From: Linyphia triangularis
Lineage: Eukaryota > Arthropoda > Arachnida > Araneae > Linyphiidae
DNA: 64,000 nt
Assembly (NCBI GenBank): GCA_963978545.1
Contig: OZ021727.1
Coordinates: 58,726,487 to 58,790,486 of the forward strand
Direction: 5' to 3'
In this document: positions 25,415-37,382 of the stretch, piece after piece
Layout of the letters: each line of letters opens with the position of its first letter
Position numbering within the stretch: the stretch's first letter is position 1
Notes under the pieces: generated by a model
Databases searched by the model: none
Seen by the model: only the letters and a program-made list of their open reading frames with translations
Told to the model about the DNA's origin: nothing
Position numbers and translations under genes: made by a program

Positions 25415-28000
25415 TTTGATAAATATAAAATTTCATAATTTCTCAATGAATGGTTAGAAATTTAAATGAGGTCAAAGAATTGACAAACTAATGTTAAAAG
25501 AAAAAATTAAAATTTTACCCATAGATTCTTAAACTAGTTAATATATTTTAGTAATTTTTGTTTAAAACGATAGTTTTTTAAATGCCAAAAATAAATAGCA
25601 ATCAACTTCTTACCAAACAGTGTCTTAATAATTAATTATTAATTAATAAAACAAATTTAAAGTTTTTTTTAAGTATAAAAATGTATTGTGTTTTGCTTTT
25701 ATTAGATTTATTATGGTCGAAAACCCCTCCAGAATTTTTTTCATTCCATTTTGACTTTTGGTTCTCAATATTTTAGCAAAAATGTTAAAAAGCTCTCTTT
25801 AAGGAACCGTGTAACAGATTACGACTTGAAGCACGCAAACGTCCGATTCTTTCCAGCTTTCAAAAGATTTTCCCTGAAGATCGCTGAAACATTTTCGCTC
25901 ATAAGTGACGTGTTTCTCAACATAATGAACTGAAATTTGGCATTTAAGGTAAACGAAATGTTTTAAATTGAATGAAAAAAAAAAAAAAAAATTGGGGTTC
26001 GTATTGAACTTTTCAAAGATAGAGTTAAATTACATAGTAAACATCTCCCTAACAAAAATTGCACCAGACATATAGAAAATCGTAAACAAAACATTTTGGT
26101 GTAAACCGTAAAAAATCGAAAATATAGCCATTTCAGATTTTTTTGTTGCGTACTGTACAAAATAAGGTAAATATTGCGGCATAAGGCTTACGATTTCTTC
26201 AAAAAGACAAATTTGCGATCGTCAGCAGTGTGAAAAGTCTAGAAAATCTAAAAGGAAGATAATTCTCACGAGTATATACTATCCCATGAACCTAATTTTG
26301 AAATAGTTTTAAAAAGGTTTATCCTGGAATAACAATAAAATCTCAGAAGGACTCCATGAAACGCTTGATTTATCTATAAACTATAGGAAGGGGTGGTAAG
26401 GGGCATTTAAAGTGAACGCAACTCTAACGATACTGTAAATTTACAGAGACATTTTCAAAGTACTTTTGATATTTCAAATCATGTATCAAATATTAATTTT
26501 ACAAATTACTTTTTCAAATTTTATTCTGTTTGGTTCAATTTCACTTAACCATCAAAGTGTAAAATTTTTTAAGTTTGAGCGAAATAAAGTACCCTTTGGA
26601 GATTATGCCATTTTATAGCACTCTGCATCAAACATAAATAATAAAACTTAAATACTTCCGTAAAATATGTTTTCTATAAGTCTTTTCTAAGTTCCATTGA
26701 TAATTGAAAAACAACATGTTTATTTGTGAAGTGATATCAAATGAACAGAGGTAAACAATATTTTAACTAATTACATAAATAGACTTTTATGAAGTAGGAA
26801 GATTAGTATTGGAAGATTATTAAAGAATAATGTAATGAGTAGTTTTGAAGGTACACATTTTAAGTTTTAAGTCATTAATTTAAATAAATTTCTATTCAGG
26901 AATATTAAATACACTCTTCAGAACCGCCCTTTTCTGTTTCGAGAATATTTTCTGTTTAGTTTCGCGATTCTGAACATGACTTTAAATTACCCTAACGAAG
27001 CCTCTGAAGCTAGACATTTAACTTAGGAGCCAATATTTCACAAAACGTTTCAACAAAATGTGTATGAGTAATGGGATACATCGGAGAAAAAAAACTGCGA
27101 TGTTAAGAAAATAAAAATCGCATAATTAAAACAACGTAAACGGAAAAATGAAATGGCGCAAAATATTAATAAAGGCAGCAGACTTGTTTTATTCATTTAC
27201 GATTTTTTTTGTTAAAAAATTGGCGCATAAAAACACGGCTTTCATTAGTTTTCACATTAAAGATAGATTTTTATTGTATTTTTAAAGCGAAACAGGAAAA
27301 AGAGAAATTAAATGATTTTTTTAGTCGCTAAATCATACTGCGTCATGAAATTTTTATTTTAGCCCTAGTTAATTAAATGTCTTTTATTCAATAGAATGCA
27401 TTGCAGTTGAAATAGTTTATATTTCAATTTGATTTTTTGGCACCGAAGGGAAGCTTTCATGTTCACAAAATAAATAATATTTTTTAACTATCATTGAATA
27501 AAGTTATGATTATGTAACAATAAATGATAACGTTTTTGTAAAATAAGGCTAAATATTTTCTACAATTGCTTTTCGCAAATAAACTAGGTTTTAGTTTATG
27601 ATTAGAAATGTATAAAAACATATGTGTTTTAAATAGAAAGAAATAGTTGAACAGAAATACAGTCCGAAATTGTAAAACTTATTTATGCAAAACTATTTCA
27701 AAATATTTAAAATATAATCATATCAGAAAATTATCCTTAAATGTATTATTTATATTAAGTATATTTTTAAAATTAAATGCTGTTATATTAACACAAATTG
27801 TAATGTAGCGTATAATTTTTTTAATTTTGCAAATTGATATTTTAAACTAGTATTCTGGATTTAATCTGAGCAAATAATCAGTAGTTATTCATTATTGATA
27901 GTAAAATCTTCAGTCTTTTGCTTGTGTGCTTCAAAGCTAAAGCTCCAATACAACTGAAAATAAATAAATAACTGGTCACACAGCTAACATCATTTAAGTA

Positions 28001-28203
28001 CACTGTTAAAAATTGGGATCCACCCTGCACCAAAAATTAGTTCCCATTTAGCAGTAACCAATATTTGGTGCTTAGTTTCACGATTTAATGGTGCTTCCTC
28101 TGACCGTAAGCACCATTAAATCATGAAAATAAGTACCAAATGTTGGTTGCAGCTAAATAAGAACCAATTTTTGGTACAAGGTGGAACAAAACTTTTAACA
28201 ATG
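28001..28203. mobile_element. TA-flanked foldback MITE (203 bp)
   Basis: Both arms are long inverted repeats, almost the whole element. The left arm starts CACTGTTAAAAATTGGGATC and the right arm ends GGAACAAAACTTTTAACAATG. Arms share CACC-TGCACCAAAAATT and TGATTTAATGGTGCTT-type segments in inverted form, with a short loop near 28099-28106. TA lies on each side (27999-28000, 28204-28205), as for Tc1/mariner-type insertion. No coding capacity. Confidence 0.8.
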
Positions 28204-28476
28204 TATGTTTAATTCCTATACGAAAGAAAACTCCAATAATAGAAAGAAAATTATAACCGTAATAATGCGTTATGTTCTCTAAAATGTCCTTTGAATCAAA
28301 ATTTATTTTTCCTGCTAAATTTGTTTGACATCTAAATTTATTTTTCTGAGTTAAATGTTTATGTGTTTTCATATGTTATTATCATCTAAGTTTGACAAAG
28401 AAGTTTTCACGAATAAAGTCATTCTATTCATAGCATAACAATGCTAGAATTGTATTGAAAACTATTTTAATAATAG

Positions 28477-28481
<5 letters not shown>

Positions 28482-28508
<27 letters not shown>
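28482..28508. repeat. poly(A) tract, 27 bp
   Basis: Uninterrupted A run on the plus strand, preceded by GAAATT. Confidence 0.9.
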
Positions 28509-28732
28509 TGGTTAGAATTATTTCCCTTAACGTATAACTCGTTTGGATTTATTACTTATATTATAACTCTAAATACAAACGAATTGCATTCGTGATACAT
28601 TTAAAACCTTATTAGAGTTAGAAAGCATATTTTTTTTGTTTTTATGTTACTTTAATTCTACAGTTCAATTGATGTCATAGGTGGACCATTTGACTATGTC
28701 AATCATTGATTGATCAATTTGATATCTATACG

Positions 28733-29359
28733 CAGGGCCTGACCTGGACAAGTTGGAGCCAAAGGTCCGGACACATTCGAGGGCCCCATTAACAAATTTC
28801 TGATTTATTGGAAATAGGCTTGACACAAAGTAAAATGAATTAACATTAAATATGGAAAAAAAGTTAATAATGTTTTCTAAAAAATTTTTTTTTTTATCAC
28901 AAATAAAGAAACAAATTTTAAACAATCAAATTTATAAATCAAAAAGAGGAAAAACTTATATGTATAGCATTGCATTTAATTATCACAATGTGTAGTAATA
29001 TCCATGACAACAATATCTGCAGCATTATTCAAAACTTCAGAGTCGACATTTGCTGATCTCACAATAAATTCGCAAATATTCTTTTCAATTTTTCTTTTTC
29101 TATCTTTTAAGAAAGCTTTTTTTTTGCACTTTTAAATGATGATTTGGTTTATTTAAATAAATACACTCTGGGATACTAAAGACTGTTTAAGATCAATACA
29201 AAATGATTTTTACGTAGAAGTTCTTTTATACAGATGATAAAAGATATTGACATAGATTTTGTGAAACAAAAGTTATAAATTTTCACCCAATTTCGGGGCT
29301 CCCTAAAATCATGGGCCCAAGGTCCTGGCCTTATGGACTTAGGCGATGATCAAGGCCTG
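28733..29359. mobile_element. hAT-like element (627 bp) near a splice donor
   Basis: The ends CAGGGCCTGACC and, inverted, CAGGCCTTGATC begin with the hAT-type CAGG. The 8-bp flanks TCTATACG and TATATACT agree at six of eight positions, as a decayed target duplication. Sub-terminal regions are rich in GGCCC/GGTCC words while the middle is A+T-rich. On the minus strand around 28978-29093 a short open stretch (EKNICEFIVRSANVDSE) may be a transposase remnant, but I cannot assign it. The element ends 38 bp from the donor of the Ig2 second-half exon. Confidence 0.6.
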
Positions 29360-29397
29360 TATATACTAACAATTAAAACTCTAAAAGTTGTCAATAC

Positions 29398-29550
29398 CTG
29401 TAATAATTAACCTTCCGGAAGAACTACTCTGTTTAATAGCACCACTGATACGATGTTTTGTTTGGCAGTAGTATTTTCTCATTCCATCTGTATGAGGATC
29501 CGCCTGTCGAATGTAAAGCTCTCCCGAAGGAAAGACGCTATACCGGCCAC
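29398..29550 (-). CDS. Dscam: Dscam exon: second half of Ig2
   Basis: This 153-bp exon encodes the C-terminal half of Ig2. It starts GRYSVFPSGELYIRQ, passes the second disulfide cysteine in KYYCQTKHR, and ends SGRLIIT. The FPSGELYIR and CQTKHR segments are strongly Dscam-like; the insect counterpart has LPSGELHIR and CRTKHR. The acceptor is cttttacag and the donor gtattg, both phase 1; the donor is weaker than the gtaag sites of the other exons. The exon is short and lacks a useful ATG, so a simple ORF scan misses it; I found it by translating the reverse strand between splice sites. A hAT-like element (28733-29359) ends 38 bp beyond its donor. Confidence 0.94.
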
Positions 29551-29879
29551 CTGTAAAAGAAGCATTGATTATTTTTAAGTGATTTAAAATGTAACATTTA
29601 AATAAATATATACAGGAAAGGTTGAGTAAAGTGGATAGGGAAGAAAATGTGAAAATCTTGGATTTCTTTTTTATGGGAAGAGAGATCGGGTGGACTTTGC
29701 TAGATTTCTGTTTTTCTTGTCACATGAATAATTATTTGCATTTTCTGAACATGGCCTTTCAGAAAAAACTATATAATTTTTAACTGACATAACTGAGGAT
29801 CAGTGAGATACAGAAAGAAGAGACAAGTGGAATGTTGAATAGACAGGTATGGAATTTTAATATACTGGTACGCAAAATT

Positions 29880-30150
29880 AGTTACAGTAATAAAATGTAG
29901 CATCAAATTGTAGCAAATTCTGAGTACAGAGTAAAGAGTTTATCTTTTTCCTTTTGGAAAAAGGTCCTTGCGTACGTTTACTGGATAGCGCAGTCCAAAA
30001 GGTCACTTTAGCAGAAAACAATGGTTTTGCAAGACACACAAGGGTTTTCAGTAACGCATATTCATCAGTTTTGTTGATTGCTAGTTTATCCAAATGAAAA
30101 TGGTCTCATCGGTAAACCATACGCAACCATTATCAAATTTATTCCAATGT
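29880..30150 (-). pseudogene. broken Tc1/mariner-type transposase fragment
   Basis: On the minus strand the reading VWFTDE is followed, after a one-base loss, by HFHLDKLAINKT, then LAKPLFSAKVTFWTALSSKR and GPF. This parallels the transposase stretch WFTDE-HFHLDGFVNKQN ... PLHS-KVTVWC-ALS ... GPFFF of Tc1/mariner-like DDE transposases. WFTDE holds a catalytic Asp of the family. Further on, LQFDAT may be the decayed second Asp motif (family form QQDGAT). The frameshift, an apparent internal deletion and the missing ends show a dead copy. Recognition is from remembered family motifs, not a search. Confidence 0.65.
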
Positions 30151-30529
30151 GTCAAGTTTCCAAACTGTTATATTAAAAAATCCGAGCCGGTCTACCCAAC
30201 ATACCACTTGCCTCTACTTTCAGTCTCTCACTGTTTCGCAGTTATGTCCTTTTAATTTTAGTGATTCTTTTCTGAAAAACTCTGTGTAAATAGTATGATA
30301 TACACTGTAAAATAATATTTTTTGATTTGACCAACATTATAATATTAAGTTTTTTATTAGTTCTTTTGTAAAAAGGTTAGCATTCGTAAATTTTAATTCT
30401 TGAGTTTTCCCTCTCGATTGATTGGTTGAATTATACACTTTTTGATGCTAGAGCTACTCTAGGGCTATACGTAGTTTTTTTTTTTTTTTTTTTAATTCAT
30501 TATATTAACTTCGATTATGTTTATCGATG

Positions 30530-30715
30530 AGAGGCAAATCTGTGGACACCTAATTAACCCTCTTACTGTCATCCAATCGGGCAAAAACTTGGTAGATAGG
30601 TTCGATATCGATGGCACTGTATTTTATAAAATTTTGTGGCTGTTACTGTCACTAAATGGTAGCTTTTACGGAATACTAATAAACCAACTTGCAATCATCC
30701 AATCGCGTTAAAATA
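30530..30715. repeat. diverged direct repeat, about 140-bp spacing
   Basis: CTTACTGTCATCCAATCGGG (from about 30561) and CTTGCAATCATCCAATCGCG (from about 30689) sit in similar surroundings: CTAATTAACC before one and CTAATAAACC before the other, AAAAAC-TGGTAGAT after one and AAAATAGCAAGAT after the other. It looks like an old tandem duplication or repeated element piece. No function is assigned. Confidence 0.4.
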
Positions 30716-30765
30716 GCAAGATTGAACCGACCATTGTTGAAAGTCTTTCCTGTTGCCAGTTTTAT

Positions 30766-30834
30766 CAAACAAACAAACAAACAAACAAACAAACAAACAA
30801 ACAAACAAACAAACAAACAAACAAACAAACAAAA
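30766..30834. repeat. CAAA microsatellite
   Basis: About 17 uninterrupted CAAA units. Confidence 0.95.
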
Positions 30835-31144
30835 TAATAAAATTGTTTTAATCTGAATAAATTAAAGATATTTGGATGTAAGTGTGACTTTCATTTTTAA
30901 TAAATAAATTTTGAAACGTAGTTTGCCGCACATTTTGCTGATAGAAATGTTTTTGATATTTAAGATTGGATGCAAACACTAAGCAAGCGCTGTTTACAGA
31001 ATCGGCTCTGTATTAATGAATATAAAATTGACTATGAATATAAATTTATATTAAAAACTTTGTTCTTATAGTTATATTATAATTGATTGAGATTTGTACA
31101 AATGTCAAGTGAGGGAAGTTAAGGAAAAAGTCTCTTCAATTTCG

Positions 31145-31208
31145 TCTAGAATATAAGTAGCTTGTATATAAGTTGACTAGAATATAAGTTGTCTAGAATA
31201 TAAGTATC
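31145..31208. repeat. 16-bp minisatellite, four units
   Basis: CTAGAATATAAGT recurs at 31145, 31177 and 31193, with a diverged copy at 31161, an exact 16-bp period. Confidence 0.85.
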
Positions 31209-34049
31209 TAGGCAACTCCCCTGATACTCACTTAAACTAACTTAGACACAAAGACTAACCAAGCAGAAATTTGATCACGAGACATCACACAACTAACATT
31301 AGATGCTAAAAAATTTTGCATTATGAAAAGCTTTTTGAACATGAATGATACTTCAAAATAAACGTTTATGGTGAAATAAAATGGTGACTTTTAATATGAA
31401 AATCTGAGGCATATAAATATTTCAGGAGAAACATTAGCTTTCTTTTTGTAATACTTCGATGTTTTCCCTTTTTGTGTTATCTCAAAATATATAGCGCAAT
31501 CAAAATATACAGCCAGTACTTGAAAAGAAGTAAAAAAATAACACAACGAGACATATTCAAAGTCTTTTTGTTTTATTTATTCATATCTTGTTCATTATCT
31601 ACTAGCATTTTAATGTGTATTTTATAAAAGTTCATAAAAACATACGAAATACAGCAAAGCAAGACTTAAAATCCTTTTGAAAAATACCTAGAAAACTAAA
31701 CTTTCTATTTAAACCCATTTTCTACTGAACTTGAACATCACCCACATATCGTAGCAATTTATAAATGCTTTGTATTACGATTCGAAAGCAGAGCAAACAA
31801 ATTGGGAACATTACAAAACGGATAGATAACTGAAAAGTAAAATATTTCATGGTAATTCTTCTTTTCTTTTTAGTTCGAGGTAATTTATTTTGAACGTAAA
31901 AGCACAATATTTTGAAACGTTCATTGCTTGACTATGACTGTAATTTTATTTTAGTATATTTACTGTATAATAAATAAAATTTGTCTCGATTTATTGTTAT
32001 AATAAATGCAATTGCAGCCAAGAGATTAAAAAATATGCTTTTTGTTTTCTATAGAGAAAAATTAAGAATTATTTTCTTACCTGAAGTAAATATAAAGAAA
32101 TAAATCAGCTTTCTTCCACCTTATCAAGTGGCAACACGAATTCGATTCCCGATGATAACCCATTCTAATATTGAACTTGAAGGAATTTAGAAAATCAAGC
32201 ATTTGCATATTGAAAGTATATTTGAATTATTATAGAAATTTAGGAAATTTTAGGAACATTACTTTCGTTTCATAATATAACACAAAATTAACATAAACTA
32301 TTACAAAACAAATGAGAATCTATGCAGAAAATCATTAGGGTTGTACAAAATGTTAAGTCTCCTCCAAATAAGACTCATATGTAACTTTATTCTTTTTTTT
32401 CTTCCTATTTTACTTGTCAGAGTGCTATTTTAGATTCTCTGTTTGAGTCAAAATCATAAAGCTCATAAAAATGTTCATGTATCACAAGTTCAAAGGATAG
32501 CGACAATTAATTTACAGATAATAAAACCTATAGTGTACATGCATTTGAAAAGTTGTTTAATAGTATGGAAATAAGAAAAATTTGAAGGAAAGTACATGGT
32601 GTTGATTATGTCAGACGTAATTTGATGGTATCCATGTCTTATTTTAAATATTTTTGGGCTTTGGTGGAGATTTTATAGTTAGTTGTAACAAACCTAGTAT
32701 TTTTTTATTTTTTTTATTTTGATAATATTTGACTTTCTTATCGACATGTGACTAGTATTGCATTTCTTCTAATAACTGCAAATTTATCTCCATCTAAAAA
32801 TGATTAAAATTTTTGTAAGTGGATAATTTTTTTTTGAATTTGCTAATATGTTTTTTACCCTATAAGCCAGTTTATTGATATTTTTACATTATTCGTATTT
32901 TAAGTGCAATTATACACTTTTTTCAGTATACAAGAGCTATCTGTTATAAAAATATTAACTCATTGCTTTTAATAGCATCCATTAAAACAGAAAATTAAAA
33001 TGTGACATAAATCCCACTACGCCTAAGCAAATTTTGCCTAAAAGATTTTTTGACTTAACGGTGTTACTAAAACTGTAACCAAGAAGCGATAATAAATACT
33101 TTGACACTAACTCTCGTCATCTTAAGTTCACAACAACTTTTACAAAGTTTGCTTTTTTAAATTGTTTCTTTTTTTTTTCACTCGAAAGGTTTTCTCATTC
33201 TATTCCTTTTTTTGCCTTAAGTGGTTTTAGAGTAATCCGTCAACACAATCCACCAAATTCCTGCATTTAAGCTCAATTTAAAGTTTTCTGTTTTTGCTCA
33301 CCCTCATTTTTCTCTGCACTGCTTTATCAATAAATTAATTACAACTTCTATTATTCATAATGAATTAACGATTTTAACCCAGAATGTACAAATCAATTTT
33401 CCTTCTAAATTATTTGTTTTAGTTAAGAATATTCTACTATGTTAGTTTATTTAGGATGACCACAGACTGTTACACAATTGGTTTAAAATGTTTTGGTGCA
33501 TGAGTACATTTTCTAAGGGTGTGTAGTAACTATATCTTTGTCACTCCATTAAGACTTGATACTTTCGTTTACAATTAAAATCCCAATTCATTTTCTTAAA
33601 ATAGGGGTCTTTTGATATAAATTCTGTCACATTGACAATGGGGCTTGGCAGAGGAATTTAGTTTACTAATTTATTCATCTATTGTGCTCTAGATGAATAA
33701 ACTAGTAAGTCAAACCTCGAGATTAGTTTCAATCCATTTGAGATTCTATGGGGAATCAATGCAACATTTCATATCCGTTTCTAACGCATTGATGGAGGAG
33801 AGTGGAAATGATTGCCTCAAACTAAGCACATAAAGAGAGTGAAAGTAGTATAATATAAGATGCGTACTTAAGTTGAGGGAGATGATTTCAAGTATTAATG
33901 TCAAATGTCAGCATGCATTGTGAAGAAATATTTTTTCTATATATTCCTTACATATAATATCTAAGAGAGGCATTAGAAAATATCTCACTAAATGTGATAT
34001 CATAATCAAGTCAATGCAATAATAAATATAAAACATTATATTAATAATT

Positions 34050-34050
<1 letters not shown>

Positions 34051-34081
<31 letters not shown>
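34051..34081. repeat. poly(A) tract, 31 bp
   Basis: Uninterrupted A run on the plus strand in the Ig2-splitting intron. Confidence 0.9.
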
Positions 34082-34082
<1 letters not shown>

Positions 34083-34924
34083 ACTAAACACATATAATTA
34101 TTATAATTAAAATTATGCATTAATTCATGTAATTAAAATAATATAATACAAATAAAATTATGCATTAATATTCAAGTAATAAAATTCATATAACTCAATT
34201 TAAATATGAAAATACGATTTCACACAATGTTAATTTTTATTGTGTTTCATATCACTCTTTGTAAATCGTATTATTTTGTTTGCATTACTTATACTTTATA
34301 ATGCAAAATATCTGACAGAGATTATTCAAATATGAGGATATGTTTTTGTCAATGTAATTACCGAGTTTCGACTGCAGGGAATATGAATATCTTAATTTGC
34401 ATTGATTAATGTCTAAGTTATGTATTTTGTATAATCATATTTACTTTTGTGTTTACATTAAAAATATAAATTTATACCCAAATGAAATTTGGTGCATTAT
34501 AGAAATATGTAATACATTCTCGTATAATATTTACGAGAAATTAGGTTATTAATTTATCAAATTAAGAAACATTAATTGATCCAATTAAGCACAATCTTAT
34601 TTAAAAAGCTCTCTTGCTGAAAGTATTATATTTCGGTGCAAAACTAAAACCATAAACAGTTTCATGCATATTTGGAGCTAATTGTTTAAAAACGTTTTAA
34701 TAATATTACAACCCGAAAAGCTTACAATATAAAATAGAGAATTAAATCATTCCACATGATAAACTACACTCCCTATCATCTCATCAAAACAAAATTATAA
34801 TCCTTAACAAACTCGACTTCACACTATCTCACCTTTTGATAAAATAAACACACACTAAGTGAAGTCTACTTCATTAACAACTTAATATATAAGTGACGTA
34901 TGAAAACTAAAATAATCCATTTAC

Positions 34925-35086
34925 CAGCTGCTACTTCTGCGTGTATGATGTGTCCATCATCTCTCATCCAGGACATGACGGAAACATATTCCTTGACGAA
35001 ACTCGGGATGTGGCACTTGATCACAGCCGTGTTTCCTTTGGTCACGAACACGTCGTACACCTGGGTCTCGTAGTACTGCATTACAG
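34925..35086 (-). CDS. Dscam: Dscam exon: first half of Ig2
   Basis: This 162-bp exon encodes about 54 residues, beginning around VMQYYETQVYDVFV and ending DDGHIIHAEVAAG. It carries strands A to C of Ig domain 2: the first disulfide cysteine in AVIKCHIPSFV and the core tryptophan in VMSWMRDDG. The IPSFV segment is a Dscam Ig2 signature. The acceptor is a pyrimidine-rich stretch ending cttcacag and the donor is gtaaat; both junctions are phase 1. It corresponds to the exon present as a mutually exclusive array (exon 4) in insect and crustacean Dscam1. I see only this copy. Ig2 is completed by the next exon, 5.4 kb downstream in gene sense. The start is set by the splice site, since the in-frame ATG near its beginning is not an initiation codon. 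Confidence 0.95.
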
Positions 35087-35678
35087 CTGTGAAGAAAGGA
35101 AAGGTGTGAAAATTTGGTTTAGGAGGGTTTGGGATACAAAATTAAGAAAATTCTTTTTTTTTTATTATTGTAAAAATTAATAAACATATTTCTGAATAAA
35201 ATGCCCAAAACATTTTGTTTCTATAGTTAGTACAATTTGAAATATTTAAGTTTTTGTTAAATGACAACTGAATCTCGGACGTGCTATCTTGAAACTTTGA
35301 AACTGTTTTTCTCTGTGATGGCTTTTTGTCAACGTTTTGAGTTTAAATGGATATAACTTAAAAGCTACTTGTTATAAATGTATGAAACTTTCTGCAATTA
35401 TTTTTCATATATATTTCTTTAATTTTTCTTCAGGAATTGTGTATTTTGATTGAACTTTTTTTACAAAAAGTTTTTGGAACTTAGCATACTATGGGTTTTA
35501 TAGAGTTTGGCAAAAAATATTTTTTGTAATTTTTTTTCTAAATATTTTATCGAAAAATTATGAAGATAAATTATGATATGAATTATAAGAAGTAAATTAA
35601 TGCAGAAATGAAGTGATTTTTAAAAAAAAGTATTTAAAAAATATCAAATTTAGGAAATGTTAAAAATTTGAAGATTTG

Positions 35679-35806
<128 letters not shown>

Positions 35807-37328
35807 TAAATTTGAAAATTTAAAATAGTTTTTTGATTTTCAAAGCATAATACAGAACTGCATAAAAAGTTTCAGAAAAATGATAAAAAAAAACAAAGAT
35901 TTTAGAATTTTGTGTCCTGGACCACCTTAATTTGAAGTATAACACATTTATCTATATTATTGGGGGGATGGCTCACTATATGATTATGACAATAAAAATT
36001 CATTTTAGATGTATCTAGTACACAAAGGCGGGATATAGTAGTTAGGTTGCGACGTCGATGCCTTCCGGGAGGACTTATAGAGGTGATCTATGATTATTTT
36101 TTGTTGTTGAATCATTTTGAAATGTGATAAACTTGCGGTAATGTTTAAAATGTACAATGCATGCCTTCGAAATGTTGCACTTATGTTTCCTGTTATCCAT
36201 TCATATTGTAAGATTTATTTATTTTTGCTTAAGAAAGCATACATGAATATTAATAAATATTTTAAAGTGCCATTCCGTCATTTGAGGTGAATTGGACATA
36301 AGTTTATCAAACAATAGTGCTAGTATAAAGTTCAGCTGATTTGAATGTAAAAACTTCATTGAAATACGGTCAGAAATAGCTATCTAAAAATATTACAATC
36401 TATATTAGTTAAACGCTAGTTTTTCTTGACTATGAATAAATATTAAGTTTGACAAAAGTTCTTCATAAAATTTTAGTTGTTTGCGTTGTGTACTTTGAGA
36501 CTATAAAAAGAAAGTTCATTTGGCGTGGAACCAAATGTTAATTTGTAGTAAAACTGCTTATTTTCAAACCTGTGACATAATATGAACTTGCTGTTTTTGT
36601 TTCGAAACCCATCTCTTACACAATTTTAAGTATCCCATACTTAATCCTCAATTTCAGTAGTTCTATGTACACAAGTTACAAAGTTACACACAATGCATGG
36701 TTAATTTTTAACAATTATCCTAAAGATGAATTGATCGAACTGATTCGAATAGCCTCAACAAACCTTAATTTGTCCGCCGTTCTGCGACAATATCAATGCA
36801 CTTGAACCTTTTCAAGTGCGTTTATTTCTTGATTTATTATTCGGTGATATTTATTTAATTGGCTAACGTTTTAATTGCTTAAGTGGCGATAACATACAAA
36901 AGTTGAAATGGAAAAATGATTGATAAAAATAAATTTAATAATTTTATTTAACATTTAGAACTGACAAATCACGTTTCATTGAGCTGAAAAAGGGATATAA
37001 TATTTTTTTCTAATCATAGAAATCAAGCTAGATGTTTCTATCTATTTCTTTTGGCTGCTTAAAAGTTGATTTCTGAGGGATGCGAAAGTTTTTGTTTTTT
37101 GATAATATAAATGCGATTTGTTGATAGCTTATGTTTTCTCGTAATGTTCTTATGTTTTAATTGTATCGTTAGTGATGTAGGTATTATCTTAGGTACAGTT
37201 AATACCCATATTTTTAAAAATTTTGATTCATAAATACCTTTAATTTAAAAAATTCAAGAAGGATTTTCTAAACACTTTATTACACTTCAAATCTAAGCTG
37301 GTGCTAACACCACTTTTGTACGAGTATT

Positions 37329-37348
37329 AAAAAAAAAAAAAAAAAATC

Positions 37349-37380
<32 letters not shown>
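37329..37380. repeat. double poly(A) tract
   Basis: 18 A (37329-37346), then TCCTTT, then 28 A (37353-37380), all on the plus strand. Confidence 0.9.

Positions 37381-37382
<2 letters not shown>

Larger units (their letters stand above)
21320..29397 (-). other. Dscam intron between Ig2 and Ig3
   Basis: 8,078 bp. It contains poly(A) tracts, the TA-flanked foldback MITE 28001-28203 and the hAT-like element 28733-29359. A GC-richer segment at 23600-23960 has two overlapping open frames (88 and 110 codons) that match no family I know and show no Ig signature; I treat them as chance or old repeat. Otherwise A+T-rich. Confidence 0.75.
29551..34924 (-). other. Dscam intron splitting Ig2
   Basis: 5,374 bp. 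In insects the place of tandem alternative Ig2 exons; here I see no second copy of the CHIPSFV exon. It contains a broken transposase (29880-30150), a CAAA microsatellite, a 16-bp minisatellite, a poly(T) run (30475-30493) and a poly(A) run. Otherwise A+T-rich. Confidence 0.75.
1406..35086 (-). other. Dscam: Dscam-family gene, internal part (Ig2 to Ig7)
   Basis: Seven minus-strand exons, in order 34925-35086, 29398-29550, 21026-21319, 18568-18837, 16806-17213, 3849-4010 and 1406-1690, splice into one open frame of 578 codons. Each junction splits a codon after its first base (phase 1) and each intron is GT-AG. The product is six Ig domains of a cell-surface adhesion receptor. Dscam proteins usually have ten Ig and six fibronectin III domains and act in homophilic recognition, neurite self-avoidance and, in some arthropods, immunity. 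The split positions in Ig2 and Ig6 match Dscam gene structure as I know it. The 5' end (signal peptide, Ig1) and 3' end (Ig8, FNIII, transmembrane, tail) are outside the window. Which Dscam paralogue this is cannot be decided here; chelicerates have several. Confidence 0.93.

Noticed and set aside
30766..31208. Regular short repeats considered as a CRISPR-like array
   Set aside because: They are a CAAA microsatellite and a 16-bp minisatellite with no spacers, in a eukaryotic intron.
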